From: Nitrospiraceae bacterium
GTDB taxonomy: Bacteria > Nitrospirota > Nitrospiria > Nitrospirales > Nitrospiraceae
Assembly (NCBI GenBank): GCA_005799365.1
Contig: SYGV01000096.1
Location: 1-43,314 of the forward strand
DNA: 43,314 nucleotides
Direction of reading: 5' to 3'
Position 1 is the first letter of the stretch. The number at the start of each line of letters is the position of its first letter. The position numbers and the translations under genes were made by a program. The notes beneath the pieces are model-generated. The model was not told the origin of the DNA. It made no database searches and was given only the letters and a program-made list of their open reading frames with translations. Shown here in pieces: positions 1 to 10,020 of this stretch.

Positions 1-1449
1 CGCATCGGCATGGTGCGGGTCGAGACGCAGGGTCGCTTCCATCGCTTTCACGACCTCGTCGAAGCGATCCAATTTATCGTAGGCCGTGCCCAGGTTGAAG
101 TGCAGGTCCGGGTTGCCGGGGTTATAGCGGATGCCTTCTTCGAAGACTTGCGAGGCGTTCGCGTATTGCTCGGCTTGAAGATAGGTCAACCCCAGGAGCA
201 GGTGGACATCCGGCTGCCGTGGATTGAGCTTCACCGCTTCCGAGAAATGGGCCACGGCGTCCGGATAACGCTTGAGCCGGTACTGCAAGAAACCCATGTG
301 CATGTGGCCATCGATGTAGGCCGGCTGCAACGTCAGATTGTGCTCATAGGCCGCGAGGGCGCGCGGGTAGTCCTTGGTCTCTTCGTACATCAACCCCAGA
401 TAGTCCCGCACCCGAAGTTCGCCCGGACGCACCGCCAGAATCTTGTTCAACTGGGCGATGGCCTTGGGGTAATCCTTGATCTCCCCATAGATCAACCCGA
501 CCCGCAATTGCGCGTCCAGGTCGTCCGGGTCTTGGGCAAGCGCGACATCTAATTCCGCCAGCGCCTCCGTATAGGCCTTATCCGTGATATAGAGCCGGAT
601 CAAATGCTGCCGCATCTCGCGGTTGTTCGGGCCCACGACGCTCAGGTACTTGCGATAGACCCCGACGGCCTTGCCGCGCTGTTGCTGCAATTCATACAGC
701 GCCGCCAACGCCAGATAGGCCGGCTCAAACGACTGATTGATCGCCATGGCTCGCTCGAAGCCGCTGATCGCCTGTTCGTAATGCTTGGCTTCGACCGCCA
801 CCCGACCCAAATAATAGTAGCCCAGGGGCGAGTCCTTGGCTTGTTCAATGCCCTTCTTGAACGAAGCCTCCGCTTCATCCAGACGCTTCAGGTTCACCAG
901 GAGCAAGCCTTTCGAGAAATAGGCGTCGGCACCAGTCGGATGTTGGGCAATGGCCCGGTCATAGGACAGGAGGGCCTTATCGGTCTGCCCGGCCCCCGCA
1001 TAGATCCCGGCTATTTGCACCAACGTGGCGGAATCCCGCACTTCGGATTCGGAAGCCCGATCGGCAAACCTGACGGCCGTCGCCACCTCGCCGATTGAAA
1101 AATAGAGAGAGGCCAGCCGCGCCTTGAGCGCGATCGAGCCAGGATCGCCGCGCAAGGCCGTCGAATACTCGCGGATGGCCCGCTCCGCATCCTTCTCGAG
1201 CTCGGCCTGGTATCCCAAAATGAAATGGTAATAGGCCCGCGGGTCGGTGGCATACACCAGATGAGCCGGGGTGGAAGGAAGCCCCTGGGGCCTGTCCGGC
1301 AAAGCGACGGCGCCGGTTCCTCCCTTGGAACCAGTGCTGCAAGAGGCCATGCATAGCAGAACGACCGCAAGGCAGAGGACCGTCCGGACACGCCGGACAG
1401 GGCCGGAACGCGCAAGCGTATGGACAGACTCGTGGAGGCACTGCGTCAC
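1..1449 (-). CDS. TPR-repeat lipoprotein (3' end runs off the left edge; probable GTG start)
   Basis: Own minus-strand translation: VTQCLHESVHTLARSGPVRRVRTVLCLAVVLLCMASCSTGSKGG (lipobox-like LCMASC), then TPR-like units such as AYYHFILGYQAELEKDAERAIREYSTALRGDPGS and PDVHLLLGLTYLQAEQYANASQVFEEGIRYNPGN. Missing from the ORF track because it is open at the window edge. Confidence 0.85.
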   Translation of the reverse strand, partial: MTQCLHESVHTLARSGPVRRVRTVLCLAVVLLCMASCSTGSKGGTGAVALPDRPQGLPSTPAHLVYATDPRAYYHFILGYQAELEKDAERAIREYSTALRGDPGSIALKARLASLYFSIGEVATAVRFADRASESEVRDSATLVQIAGIYAGAGQTDKALLSYDRAIAQHPTGADAYFSKGLLLVNLKRLDEAEASFKKGIEQAKDSPLGYYYLGRVAVEAKHYEQAISGFERAMAINQSFEPAYLALAALYELQQQRGKAVGVYRKYLSVVGPNNREMRQHLIRLYITDKAYTEALAELDVALAQDPDDLDAQLRVGLIYGEIKDYPKAIAQLNKILAVRPGELRVRDYLGLMYEETKDYPRALAAYEHNLTLQPAYIDGHMHMGFLQYRLKRYPDAVAHFSEAVKLNPRQPDVHLLLGLTYLQAEQYANASQVFEEGIRYNPGNPDLHFNLGTAYDKLDRFDEVVKAMEATLRLDPHHADA

Positions 1450-1519
1450 GATCGAGTCCTCGCTTGGAGATGGGGGCGGCACACCTGCGGCGGATTATAC
1501 GGAGTCGCTCGAAAGGGTG

Positions 1520-2869
1520 TCAAACGCTCTCTCGGTTCTCCAAGCTCTCGAACTTGGCAAATTTATCGTGGAAAAACAGCTTCACGTCTCCGATCGGCCC
1601 GTTGCGGTGCTTCCGAACCAGAATCTCCGCGATTCCCTTTTTTTCGGACGCCTGATCATAGACATCTTCCCGGTAGATGAAGATGACCACGTCCGCATCC
1701 TGCTCGATCGCCCCGCTCTCCCGCAGGTCCGCCAGCATCGGGATGGGAGGCTTCCTGGCTTCCACGGCCCGGCTCAGCTGGGACAAGGCCAACACCGGCA
1801 CATTCAACTCCTTGGCCAAGGCTTTGAGCGACCGCGAGATATCGGAAATTTCCTGCTGGCGCGATTCGGAGTCGCGTCCTTGCATGAGCTGCAGATAGTC
1901 CACGATCAACAAGTCCAGTTTGTTCTTGTTCTCCATTTTCAACCGGCGGGCCTTGCCTCGCATCTGCTGCACGGTCAGCGCCCCCGTATCGTCGATGAAG
2001 ATCGGCGCCTGTTCGAGCCGGCCCGTCGCCTCGGCCAACCGCCACCAGTCTTCCTTTTGCAGCCGGCCGGTCCGCAGCGCATGCGAGTCCACATGGGCCT
2101 CAGAACTCAACATGCGCAAGACCAGCTGCGCCTTGGACATTTCCAGACTGAAGACGCCGACCACCTTGCCGTGGTGGACGGCGGCATGCTGTGCCATCCC
2201 CAACGCCAAACTGGTTTTCCCCATGCTGGGCCGTCCTGCGATCACGATGAGATCGGAGGCTTGCAGACCGGCCAGCAGATCGTCCAGGTCGTAGAATCCG
2301 GTCGGGACGCCCGTGACCTTTTCCCTGCGCTTGGAGAGTTGCTCGACGAGATCGAGACTCTCCTTGATGACATGCTTGATCTCGGTGAAGGACCGGCCCA
2401 GCTTCCCTTCCGACAGGCGGAAGACGGATTCTTCCGCATAGTCCAACAGCTTGTCCACCGGGGTCATCCCGTCATACCCCCGGGCGATCACTTCGGTGGC
2501 GGCGCCGATCAGCCCCCTGGAAAGGGCTTTCTCCTGCACGATCTTGCAATGATATTTGATGTTGGCCGCGGTCGGAACCACCTGGACCAACTCAGCCAGG
2601 TACGCCGATCCGCCGACGGACTCCAGCTCGCCCTTGGTCTTCAGGTGCTCAGAAAGCGTGATCTGGTCGATCTCCTCGCCCCGTTCCGAGAGCTCCGACA
2701 TCGCGCGATAGATTTTCTGGTGGGCCGTGCGGTAGAACGCGTCTTCGGCGATCAGCTCCTCGGCCTTCGCCATCGCCGCTTTCTCGAGCAGGATCGCCCC
2801 CAACACACATTGCTCGGCTTCGAGGTTTTGCGGCGGAAGCCGGGGCGCAGAGAGATCGGAAGGCGTCAT
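1520..2869 (-). CDS. dnaB: Replicative DNA helicase DnaB (no intein)
   Basis: LPPQNLEAEQCVLGAILLE; Walker A GRPSMGKTS; LLIVDYLQLMQG; SQLSRAVEARKPPIPMLADLRESGAIEQDADVV. Confidence 0.97.
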   Translation of the reverse strand: MTPSDLSAPRLPPQNLEAEQCVLGAILLEKAAMAKAEELIAEDAFYRTAHQKIYRAMSELSERGEEIDQITLSEHLKTKGELESVGGSAYLAELVQVVPTAANIKYHCKIVQEKALSRGLIGAATEVIARGYDGMTPVDKLLDYAEESVFRLSEGKLGRSFTEIKHVIKESLDLVEQLSKRREKVTGVPTGFYDLDDLLAGLQASDLIVIAGRPSMGKTSLALGMAQHAAVHHGKVVGVFSLEMSKAQLVLRMLSSEAHVDSHALRTGRLQKEDWWRLAEATGRLEQAPIFIDDTGALTVQQMRGKARRLKMENKNKLDLLIVDYLQLMQGRDSESRQQEISDISRSLKALAKELNVPVLALSQLSRAVEARKPPIPMLADLRESGAIEQDADVVIFIYREDVYDQASEKKGIAEILVRKHRNGPIGDVKLFFHDKFAKFESLENRESV

Positions 2870-2901
2870 GGCTGGTCAACTCGTGGCACGGCTGGGATGA
2901 T

Positions 2902-4293
2902 TCATGACGGCCGCTCGCGACCCCGCTTGGAAAGAAGTCCGGCCACTTCTTTGAGCGCAACTCGCCGACGTTGAGCCGGGCGAGCGCCAGCAAGTCCGGT
3001 CAGCACCAAGGCCTCGTCCGGCGGCCGGCCGGGCAGTCCGATGAGCACCGCCGACGCAACCCCGAGACGGCGCCCCTCCTCCAACACCGACCGGGGCTGG
3101 TTCCGGGAGGCCGCACGAATCGAGCCGTGCACGACGCTCAGGCCCGCTTCTCTCAGCCGGCCGGAGACCTGGAATAACCGGCGCGCCTGATCTGCCGGCG
3201 CCGACACCAGCACCGTCCCACGGGCAGACGAAGAGCCGTTGCCCCGCCGCTCCAGCGCCTGAAAGAGACGATCCACATCGAAGGCGAACCCGGTGGACGG
3301 GAGATCCCGCCCGAATCGTCCGATCAGATTGTTGTACCGCCCCCCGCCGCCCAGTTCGCACCCGACCCCCTCGGCAAAGACATCGAACACCACCCCGTCG
3401 TAATAGTCAAACCCCCGGAACTCCCCCAAGTCCAGCACGAGCCGATCCTTGAAGCCGGCGTCGGCCAGGAGCCGATAGACCTGCGTCAAGCGATCCAACG
3501 CCGCACGCGATTGCGGATCTCGGCCGGCCAAGGCGCGGCCCCGATTGAGCACCTCTTCCCGCCCATACAGGCGCGGCGTCTCCAGAATGCCTCGCGCGGC
3601 CTGGGCCGAAATCCGCTCGCGGGCGAGGATTTCTTCGAGCCGCGGCAGATCCTTCTTGGCCGCCGCCTGCTCGGCCCGTTTCCGGCCGTCCTGGGAAAGC
3701 CCGGCTCGGGCCACCAACGCCTTGAAAAACCCCACATGGCCCAGCGAGATGGTAAAGTCCGAAAGCCCCAGCTTCCCGAGGCAATCCCCCATCAACGCCA
3801 CGATCTCTCCGTCCATCGCCGCGTCGTCGACCCCGATCAACTCGGCGCCCACCTGAAAAATTTCCCGGTCACGTCCCGCATGCTCCGGCTCATGCCGGAA
3901 CACCGTCGTACGGTACGACAGCCGGAGCGGCAGCCGCGCAGCCACCATGCCCATGGCGACGATGCGGGCGATCTGCGCGGTCACATCCGGCCGCAGCAGC
4001 AGAATGCGCCCGGTCGTCCGATCGGCGAACTTGTAGCAGGCCTCGATGACTCCTGGCTCCAGTCCCGGCGCCAGCACATCGAGATATTCGAAGGTGGGCG
4101 GAATGATCTCCCGGTATCCCCAACCGCCGAGGGTCGCCAGCAGGACCTCTTCCATGCGGCGTACCTGCGTGACGGCTTCCGGCAGGATCGTGGACATGCC
4201 GACCGGGATCAACGAGCGGTCGTGCCGGTTCGGCACAACCGCCTGCGCGCGGCCTGGGCCGAGGGTGCGTGGAGATGGTCGACGGCGGGACAT
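2902..4293 (-). CDS. hisZ: ATP phosphoribosyltransferase regulatory subunit (HisZ, HisRS-like)
   Basis: Class II HisRS-like motifs: GYREIIPPTFEYLDVL, LLRPDVTAQIARIVA, RHEPEHAGRDREIFQVGAELIG, GGGGRYNNLIGRFG. Lacks a full synthetase/anticodon-binding domain. An internal Met (MSTILPEAV) is an alternative start. Confidence 0.88.
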   Translation of the reverse strand: MSRRRPSPRTLGPGRAQAVVPNRHDRSLIPVGMSTILPEAVTQVRRMEEVLLATLGGWGYREIIPPTFEYLDVLAPGLEPGVIEACYKFADRTTGRILLLRPDVTAQIARIVAMGMVAARLPLRLSYRTTVFRHEPEHAGRDREIFQVGAELIGVDDAAMDGEIVALMGDCLGKLGLSDFTISLGHVGFFKALVARAGLSQDGRKRAEQAAAKKDLPRLEEILARERISAQAARGILETPRLYGREEVLNRGRALAGRDPQSRAALDRLTQVYRLLADAGFKDRLVLDLGEFRGFDYYDGVVFDVFAEGVGCELGGGGRYNNLIGRFGRDLPSTGFAFDVDRLFQALERRGNGSSSARGTVLVSAPADQARRLFQVSGRLREAGLSVVHGSIRAASRNQPRSVLEEGRRLGVASAVLIGLPGRPPDEALVLTGLAGARPAQRRRVALKEVAGLLSKRGRERPS

Positions 4294-4309
4294 ACCTGCG
4301 CCGGAACTG

Positions 4310-5914
4310 CTAGAGCCCCGTTGAAAGATCGACGAGCTTAACGGACAGGATATTCGGACCGTGCGTGATCGTTTGCAGCATGCCGCTCGGCAGCGGCGCG
4401 TCCAATCCGATGATCAACAGGGCGTTGCCGCCGCGCTCCTCGCGGGAGCACTGCATGCGGGCGATGTTCACATTGTGCTGGCCGAGGGTCGAGGTGACCG
4501 TGCCGATGACGCCGGGCCGGTCCACGTTTTGGAGCAGCAGCATGTGTCCCTCAGGCACCATCTCGACCTGGAAGTTGTCGATCTCGACGATGCGCGGGTC
4601 CTTGCGGCTATACAGCGTCCCCGCCATCCGGTGCGCCTTTTTCCCCGCCTCCACGCGGACCCGGATCATGCTGGAGAAGTCGCCCGTGTCGCCCCCCTTC
4701 ACTTCTTTGACCTCGATGCCCCGATCCTTGGCGATCACCGGCGCATTCACATAGTTGACCGCGTCTTCCAAAATCGGCGTCAACAGGCCCTTCAAGACCG
4801 CAATCGTCAGCGGCGCCACCGACAGCGACGCCACCTCGCCGTTGTACTCCACGGTCACCCGCTCGATGCCGCCCTCGCAGAGCTGCGACTGGAGCGATCC
4901 GATTTTCTCCGCCAGCGTGAGGTAGGGCTGGAGCTGCGGCAGCAACTCCGGCGGCACCGACGGCACATTCACCGCCCCGCGCGCCACCCCCTTGGTGAAG
5001 TAATCCACGATCTGCTCGGCGATCCCGATCGCCACATTTTCCTGGGCCTCCGCCGTCGAGGCGCCGATGTGCGGGGTGCAGATGAAATTATCCAACGCCA
5101 GCAGGGCATTATCGGGCTTGACCGGCTCCTCCTCGAAGACATCGAAGGCCGCCGCAGCCACCCGCTTGGCCTTGAGGGCCTCGACAAGATCCGGTTCGTT
5201 GATGATCCCGCCGCGGGCGCAATTCACCAACATGACGCCGGGCTTCATCTGCGCGATGGTGGCGGCGTTGATCAGGGACTTGGTCTCGGCCGTGAGCGGC
5301 GTGTGCACGCTGATGATATCCGCGCGCCGGAAGATGTCGGTGAGCGCCACGACTTCGATCCCCATCTTCTGCGCCTTTTCCGGCGCCAGATACGGATCGT
5401 AGGCGATGACGGTCATTGAGAACCCCTGGGCCAGCTTGGACAGATACCCGCCGATCTGACCGAACCCCACGATGCCCAGCGTCTTCCCGTACAGTTCCAC
5501 GCCCATGAACTTCTCTTTTTCCCACTTGCCGCCTTTCATGGAGCCGGTGGCTTGCGGAATGCGGCGGGCCATGGAACAGATCATGGACATGGTGTGCTCG
5601 GCGGTCGTGACGGTGTTCCCGCCAGGCGTGTTCATCACGACGATGCCGCGCTTGGTAGCGGCCGCCTGCTCCACGTTGTCGAGCCCGGACCCGGCTCGCC
5701 CCACCACCTTCAGCCGGTCGGCCGCCGCCACCACGTCGGCCGTGACTTTCGTCGCCGAGCGGATGATCAGGCCGTCGTACTGCTTGATCTCTTTGAGCAG
5801 CTCCTCTTTCGAGAGTTTGGTCTTGACGTCCACCTGAAAGCCGGCCTTTTGGAGTATCTCCACGCCGTGCTTCGACAGGCTGTCGCTGACAAGAATCTTG
5901 GTCTGGTCTCCCAT
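4310..5914 (-). CDS. serA: D-3-phosphoglycerate dehydrogenase with C-terminal ACT domain
   Basis: VGRAGSGLDNVEQAAATKRGIVVMNTPGGNTVTTAEHT; GKTLGIVGFGQIG; C-terminal RPGVIGTVTSTLGQHNVNIARMQ. Confidence 0.97.
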   Translation of the reverse strand: MGDQTKILVSDSLSKHGVEILQKAGFQVDVKTKLSKEELLKEIKQYDGLIIRSATKVTADVVAAADRLKVVGRAGSGLDNVEQAAATKRGIVVMNTPGGNTVTTAEHTMSMICSMARRIPQATGSMKGGKWEKEKFMGVELYGKTLGIVGFGQIGGYLSKLAQGFSMTVIAYDPYLAPEKAQKMGIEVVALTDIFRRADIISVHTPLTAETKSLINAATIAQMKPGVMLVNCARGGIINEPDLVEALKAKRVAAAAFDVFEEEPVKPDNALLALDNFICTPHIGASTAEAQENVAIGIAEQIVDYFTKGVARGAVNVPSVPPELLPQLQPYLTLAEKIGSLQSQLCEGGIERVTVEYNGEVASLSVAPLTIAVLKGLLTPILEDAVNYVNAPVIAKDRGIEVKEVKGGDTGDFSSMIRVRVEAGKKAHRMAGTLYSRKDPRIVEIDNFQVEMVPEGHMLLLQNVDRPGVIGTVTSTLGQHNVNIARMQCSREERGGNALLIIGLDAPLPSGMLQTITHGPNILSVKLVDLSTGL

Positions 5915-5942
5915 GGATCGTGTCGTCCCCTATTCCCCAGCC

Positions 5943-7085
5943 TTACTTGGCCATCAACAATTCCTGCGCCTTTGCCACACCCTTGCCGAGTGTCACCGGA
6001 TGACCCAGCCCCTTGAGCACCATCTCAGTCGCAGCCAAGGCCAGGATCACGTCGAACCGGTCCAGATACCCCATGTGAGAGAGTCGGAAGATCTTGCCCT
6101 TGAGGTGGTCCTGCCCTCCCGCGGCGGTGATCCCGTATTGCACGCGAAGGTTCTTATAGATGGCTTGGCCATCCACCCCCGCCGGCGCATTGATGGCGGT
6201 CACCGCGTCACTGGGCGTGCCTTTGGCGAAGATTTCCATCCCCGCGGCCTTCACGCCCTCGCGCAGCGCATGGGCCATCTGAGCCTGCCGGGCAAACACG
6301 CCATCCAGACCTTCCGCCCGCAACATCTTGAGCACTTCCTGCAACCCCAAGATCATGGAGACCGCCGGAGTAAAGGCCGTCTGGTTCTTTTGCTGATTGT
6401 CCTTCTCACGCTTGAAATTGAAATAGAAGGAGGTGTTCTTGGCCTTTTCTGCAAGCTGCCAGGCCTTCTCGCTGACGCTCACAAACGCCAGCCCCGGCGG
6501 CAGCATGAGGGCTTTCTGCGAACCGGTGATCACAACATCCAGCCCCCACGCATCGGTCTTGAGGTCGAACACGCCGAGCGCCGTGATGGCATCCACGACA
6601 AGGATGGTCTCCGGACAGCCCTTCACGATCTGTCCAAGCGCCTTGACGTCGTGGGTCACAGCCGTGGAGGTCTCACTCGCCTGGACGTAGACCGCCTTGA
6701 TCGCCGGATCCTTTTTCAGCGCGTCCGCCACCTGCTTGGGGTCCACGGAATGGCCCCATTCCACCTTGATTTCCGTAACCTGGGCGCCGAACGTCTTGCA
6801 GAGCTTGCCCCAGCGCTCGCCGAACTTTCCGCCATTGATCACCAACGCCTTGTCGCCGGGCGACAGGAAGTTGGACACGGCCCCTTCCATCCCGCCCGTG
6901 CCGGAAGACGCCAGGATCAGCACGTCGTTCCTCGTCTGGAAGAGCCATTTCAAGCCTTCCCGAACTTCCTGAAAAATCGGATCGAACTCGGGGGCGCGGT
7001 GATGGATCATCGGCCTTGCCATGGCCAGCAAGACCTCAGGGGGAACCGGCGTCGGCCCTGGAGCCAGCAAATACCGCTTCAGCAT
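5943..7085 (-). CDS. Class V aminotransferase (alanine/serine-glyoxylate type)
   Basis: MLKRYLLAPGPTPVPPEVLLAMARPMIHHRAPEF; PLP-Lys region VVITGSQKALMLPPGLAFVSVS. Start placed at the internal Met of the 5943..7109 ORF. Confidence 0.93.
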   Translation of the reverse strand: MLKRYLLAPGPTPVPPEVLLAMARPMIHHRAPEFDPIFQEVREGLKWLFQTRNDVLILASSGTGGMEGAVSNFLSPGDKALVINGGKFGERWGKLCKTFGAQVTEIKVEWGHSVDPKQVADALKKDPAIKAVYVQASETSTAVTHDVKALGQIVKGCPETILVVDAITALGVFDLKTDAWGLDVVITGSQKALMLPPGLAFVSVSEKAWQLAEKAKNTSFYFNFKREKDNQQKNQTAFTPAVSMILGLQEVLKMLRAEGLDGVFARQAQMAHALREGVKAAGMEIFAKGTPSDAVTAINAPAGVDGQAIYKNLRVQYGITAAGGQDHLKGKIFRLSHMGYLDRFDVILALAATEMVLKGLGHPVTLGKGVAKAQELLMAK

Positions 7086-7346
7086 GGTGCCATTCTCCTC
7101 ACAAAACAATGCGTCATTTTCTCGGGCAAGAAGGGGGGTACGCTATCATTCCGCCCCCCAAACTGTCAAGGTAAGGAGCCGGCCTCAGAGAGCCGATTTC
7201 AAGCCTGAAATCAAAGGTTCGCACAGGCGCAACAGTGCCACCCGCGCGGGGAATAACAGATCGTGCGTCCCAGCCGAACCAACCAGCAGCAGGGCACTGC
7301 CCGCCTTGCAACCGACATCAGCCGACATCATCAACCGACATCAGCC

Positions 7347-7375
7347 TTGACATCGCTCCATATCGCCGCTACTCT
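7347..7375 (+). promoter_or_regulatory. Putative sigma70-type promoter upstream of the lytic transglycosylase
   Basis: TTGACA (7347-7352), 17 bp, TACTCT (7370-7375). Confidence 0.45.
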
Positions 7376-7401
7376 AGCACATCGTAATCGGCTCGCTACG
7401 A

Positions 7402-8901
7402 GTGGAACCCATTGGAATCGTTAAGATGGTGCACTTGAATCCACAAGGTTTGACCAAAACCATTTTTACAACCCTTCTGTTCGGGAGCCTGTCCGTCTCA
7501 GCTCCCCATGTCTGGGCCGGTGCCGCCACCTCCAGCGAACCACCTCTGGACGGCTCCCTTTTCTCATCGGCTGGCGCCGCAACTCAGACCCAGGCCGCAA
7601 CGGACCAGACAAGGCAGGCGCCACAGCGCACATCTGAATCGTTCCCGGTGATTAACCGGACGGCCCTCCCGCTGAATCCATCGGCGACGGAGCCGACGCT
7701 GCCGAGCCCGGTGGCTGAATCCCCGTCGTCGCTCGAACCGTCCGGTGTCGGCCAAGCGACTGTCCCCCGGCCGGATCAGGAAACAGTTATGCCGACCGCC
7801 CCCATTCAAGAGGCCGCGCCGATCGTGGCGGAACCGGCCGCGCCCCCGGCCCCATCCACGCCGGCAACCGTGGCGAGTGGAGACCCGCACCCGATTCCGA
7901 CGCTTCGCGAAGAGTCACTCGACAACATTGCGATCGTGCGCAACGAGAAAGTGGAAGGCCACCTGCGCTTCTTCCACACGGCGATCCGCGACCGGTTCGA
8001 ACATTGGCTGACCAGGCTCAGCCAATACAGGCCCCTGGTCGAGCGGATCTTCTCAGAATTCGACCTGCCCGGCGACCTAGTGTTCCTCTCGCTGGTGGAA
8101 AGCGGCTTCAATCCCCACGCCTATTCCCGCGCCAAGGCGACGGGCCCCTGGCAATTCATGAAGGGAACGGCCCAGGTCTACGGACTGCGGGTGGATCAAT
8201 ACGTGGACGAGCGGAGAGATCCCATCAAATCAACGGTCGCCGCCGCCCGCTACCTGCGCGACCTCTATGACCTCTTCGGAACGTGGCCCCTGGCCATGGC
8301 CGCCTACAATGCCGGCGAAGGGAAGGTGATGCGCGCCTTGCAAAAGACCCAGGCGGATACCTTCTGGGACATTGCCGCGACTAAGCACATCCGGCGGGAA
8401 ACGAAAGAGTACGTCCCCCGTTTCATGGCGGCCACCATCATCGCGAAAAACCCGGACCAGTTCGGTTTTCCTCCCGTGCAAACGGAGCTGCATGCGTTCG
8501 AGGAAGTCGTCGTGCCCCACGCAGTGCATTTTCGCGATCTCGAAAAGGCCGCCGGCATCCCCTTCAGCGAACTGCAGCGCCTCAATCCGGAATTGCGCCT
8601 GGACGTCACCCCCCCGGACGACATGCACTACCATCTGAAGGTTCCGGTGGGCACGAAGGAACGGGTGGAGCAGGCCCTGGATCAAATTCCGACGTGGAAG
8701 CCGTCGGTGCGAATGCCCAAGCTCGCCAAGCCCCATGTCGAGCCGACCGGCGAGTCCCGCGGCTGGTACCGCGTGCGGGTCGGCGACAGTCTCTGGACGA
8801 TCGCCAAGCGCTTTCATCTCTCCGTGCAGGATCTCAAGGCCAGAAACAACTTGGCCAGCCGCCGCCTCAGGCCCGGCGAACTGCTCGTCGTCAGCCGTTA
8901 G
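7402..8901 (+). CDS. Membrane-bound lytic murein transglycosylase (MltD-like) with LysM domain
   Basis: SLT motifs ESGFNPHAYSRAKATGPWQFMKGTAQVYGL and PLAMAAYNAGEGKV; C-terminal LysM YRVRVGDSLWTIAKRFHLSVQDLKARNNL. Confidence 0.93.
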   Translation: MEPIGIVKMVHLNPQGLTKTIFTTLLFGSLSVSAPHVWAGAATSSEPPLDGSLFSSAGAATQTQAATDQTRQAPQRTSESFPVINRTALPLNPSATEPTLPSPVAESPSSLEPSGVGQATVPRPDQETVMPTAPIQEAAPIVAEPAAPPAPSTPATVASGDPHPIPTLREESLDNIAIVRNEKVEGHLRFFHTAIRDRFEHWLTRLSQYRPLVERIFSEFDLPGDLVFLSLVESGFNPHAYSRAKATGPWQFMKGTAQVYGLRVDQYVDERRDPIKSTVAAARYLRDLYDLFGTWPLAMAAYNAGEGKVMRALQKTQADTFWDIAATKHIRRETKEYVPRFMAATIIAKNPDQFGFPPVQTELHAFEEVVVPHAVHFRDLEKAAGIPFSELQRLNPELRLDVTPPDDMHYHLKVPVGTKERVEQALDQIPTWKPSVRMPKLAKPHVEPTGESRGWYRVRVGDSLWTIAKRFHLSVQDLKARNNLASRRLRPGELLVVSR

Positions 8902-8966
8902 GACGGCAGCCCTCTTCCGGCCGGCCGCACCGACTCCTGACCCCGATCCATGTCTTGAGGATAACG

Positions 8967-9743
8967 CTACTTCGCTGGCTCTGCCTGGGAAGGCGCTGGC
9001 AGGGTGACGCTTCCTTGGACGCCGGCGTCGGGAGCCTTCTTCACTTCCAGAGCTTTGATCCGCACGGCCGCTTCGTTGGCGAACGGAGAATTGGGATAGC
9101 TCTTGGTCAAGTCTTGATACCGGGCCAAGGCTCCTTCGGGACGGGACTGGCTTTCCTCCAACTTGCCCAACTCAAAAATCGCCTGATCCTTGTTGAGCGA
9201 TCCGGGCACTTCCAAGATAGCTGAAAAAGCTTTGACCGCCTGGTCCCGGTCTCCATTCAACAAATGCACGAAACCCAGCCGCTGGTAAACGAGCCCCAGC
9301 AGGACTTTGTTCGAGCCGGAGGTGGCGATGTATTGCTTATAGGCCTCGATCGCGCCGGCCAAGTCATTGGCTTGCACGAGCGCATTGCCCAAATGATACA
9401 AGGCCATGGGTGTCACCTCGGCTCGGGGATGCCGCTCGACCGCCTGCCGGTAGAGACCGATGGCTTTCTTGAGATTCTCATCCGCCTGCGCCGGCTTGTC
9501 CGCGGGTCGGTCAATATAGAGCTGCATGGCCTGTCGGGTGAGCTCGAACGCTTCATCCGCCTGGCGGTGGGCGTACCAAACCGCGCCACCGATGGCCGCG
9601 ACCACCGCCAGCAGCGCCGCCAGCCCGGCCAGCACCTTCGCCCGATGCTCCTGGACCATGACCAAAAATCGATCCATTCCGCTCAGGAGTTGCGCTTCGC
9701 CTGGGGCGTCGCTCTTTGTGTCCAGCTTGATGCGATACGACAT
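8967..9743 (-). CDS. YfgM-like membrane-anchored tetratricopeptide protein
   Basis: N-terminal TM segment (VLAGLAALLAVVAAIGGAVWYA) followed by TPR-like repeats. Confidence 0.8.
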   Translation of the reverse strand: MSYRIKLDTKSDAPGEAQLLSGMDRFLVMVQEHRAKVLAGLAALLAVVAAIGGAVWYAHRQADEAFELTRQAMQLYIDRPADKPAQADENLKKAIGLYRQAVERHPRAEVTPMALYHLGNALVQANDLAGAIEAYKQYIATSGSNKVLLGLVYQRLGFVHLLNGDRDQAVKAFSAILEVPGSLNKDQAIFELGKLEESQSRPEGALARYQDLTKSYPNSPFANEAAVRIKALEVKKAPDAGVQGSVTLPAPSQAEPAK

Positions 9744-10020
9744 GGGTTTAGACGGACGTCGTGCGAGAGTTGATCAATCGATGCGCTATGCGCTGCGCAA
9801 ACCGTGCGCCGTTATACAAGGTTCGAGAAACGCTTGTCAATGCGGCCAACCAGCCTGAGGGCGGAGGCGCAAGGAGTCGGACGCAACCGCCTGCGCGGCT
9901 CGAATTGTTTCCATCACCGCACGCCTCACAGTTCACAGCCCACAGACCGTGAGGTTCGTTGACAGCGCCCATCGGCACGGTATAGCGTACCGTCGCCACC
10001 AATCCTGCGAGCCACAGCGC

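Noticed and set aside
10-1098. Plus-strand ORFs 10..552 and 604..1098
   Set aside because: Antisense shadows of the minus-strand TPR lipoprotein, which has recognisable repeats and a lipobox signal.
1520-2869. Possible intein in DnaB (a frequent intein host)
   Set aside because: The 449-aa protein is contiguous through Walker A and DnaB motifs with no insert.
1271-2974. 567-aa plus-strand ORF
   Set aside because: Antisense to dnaB; long only because of high GC and codon bias, no recognisable domain.
4361-7208. Plus-strand ORFs opposite serA and the aminotransferase
   Set aside because: Arg/His-rich antisense translations with no domain.
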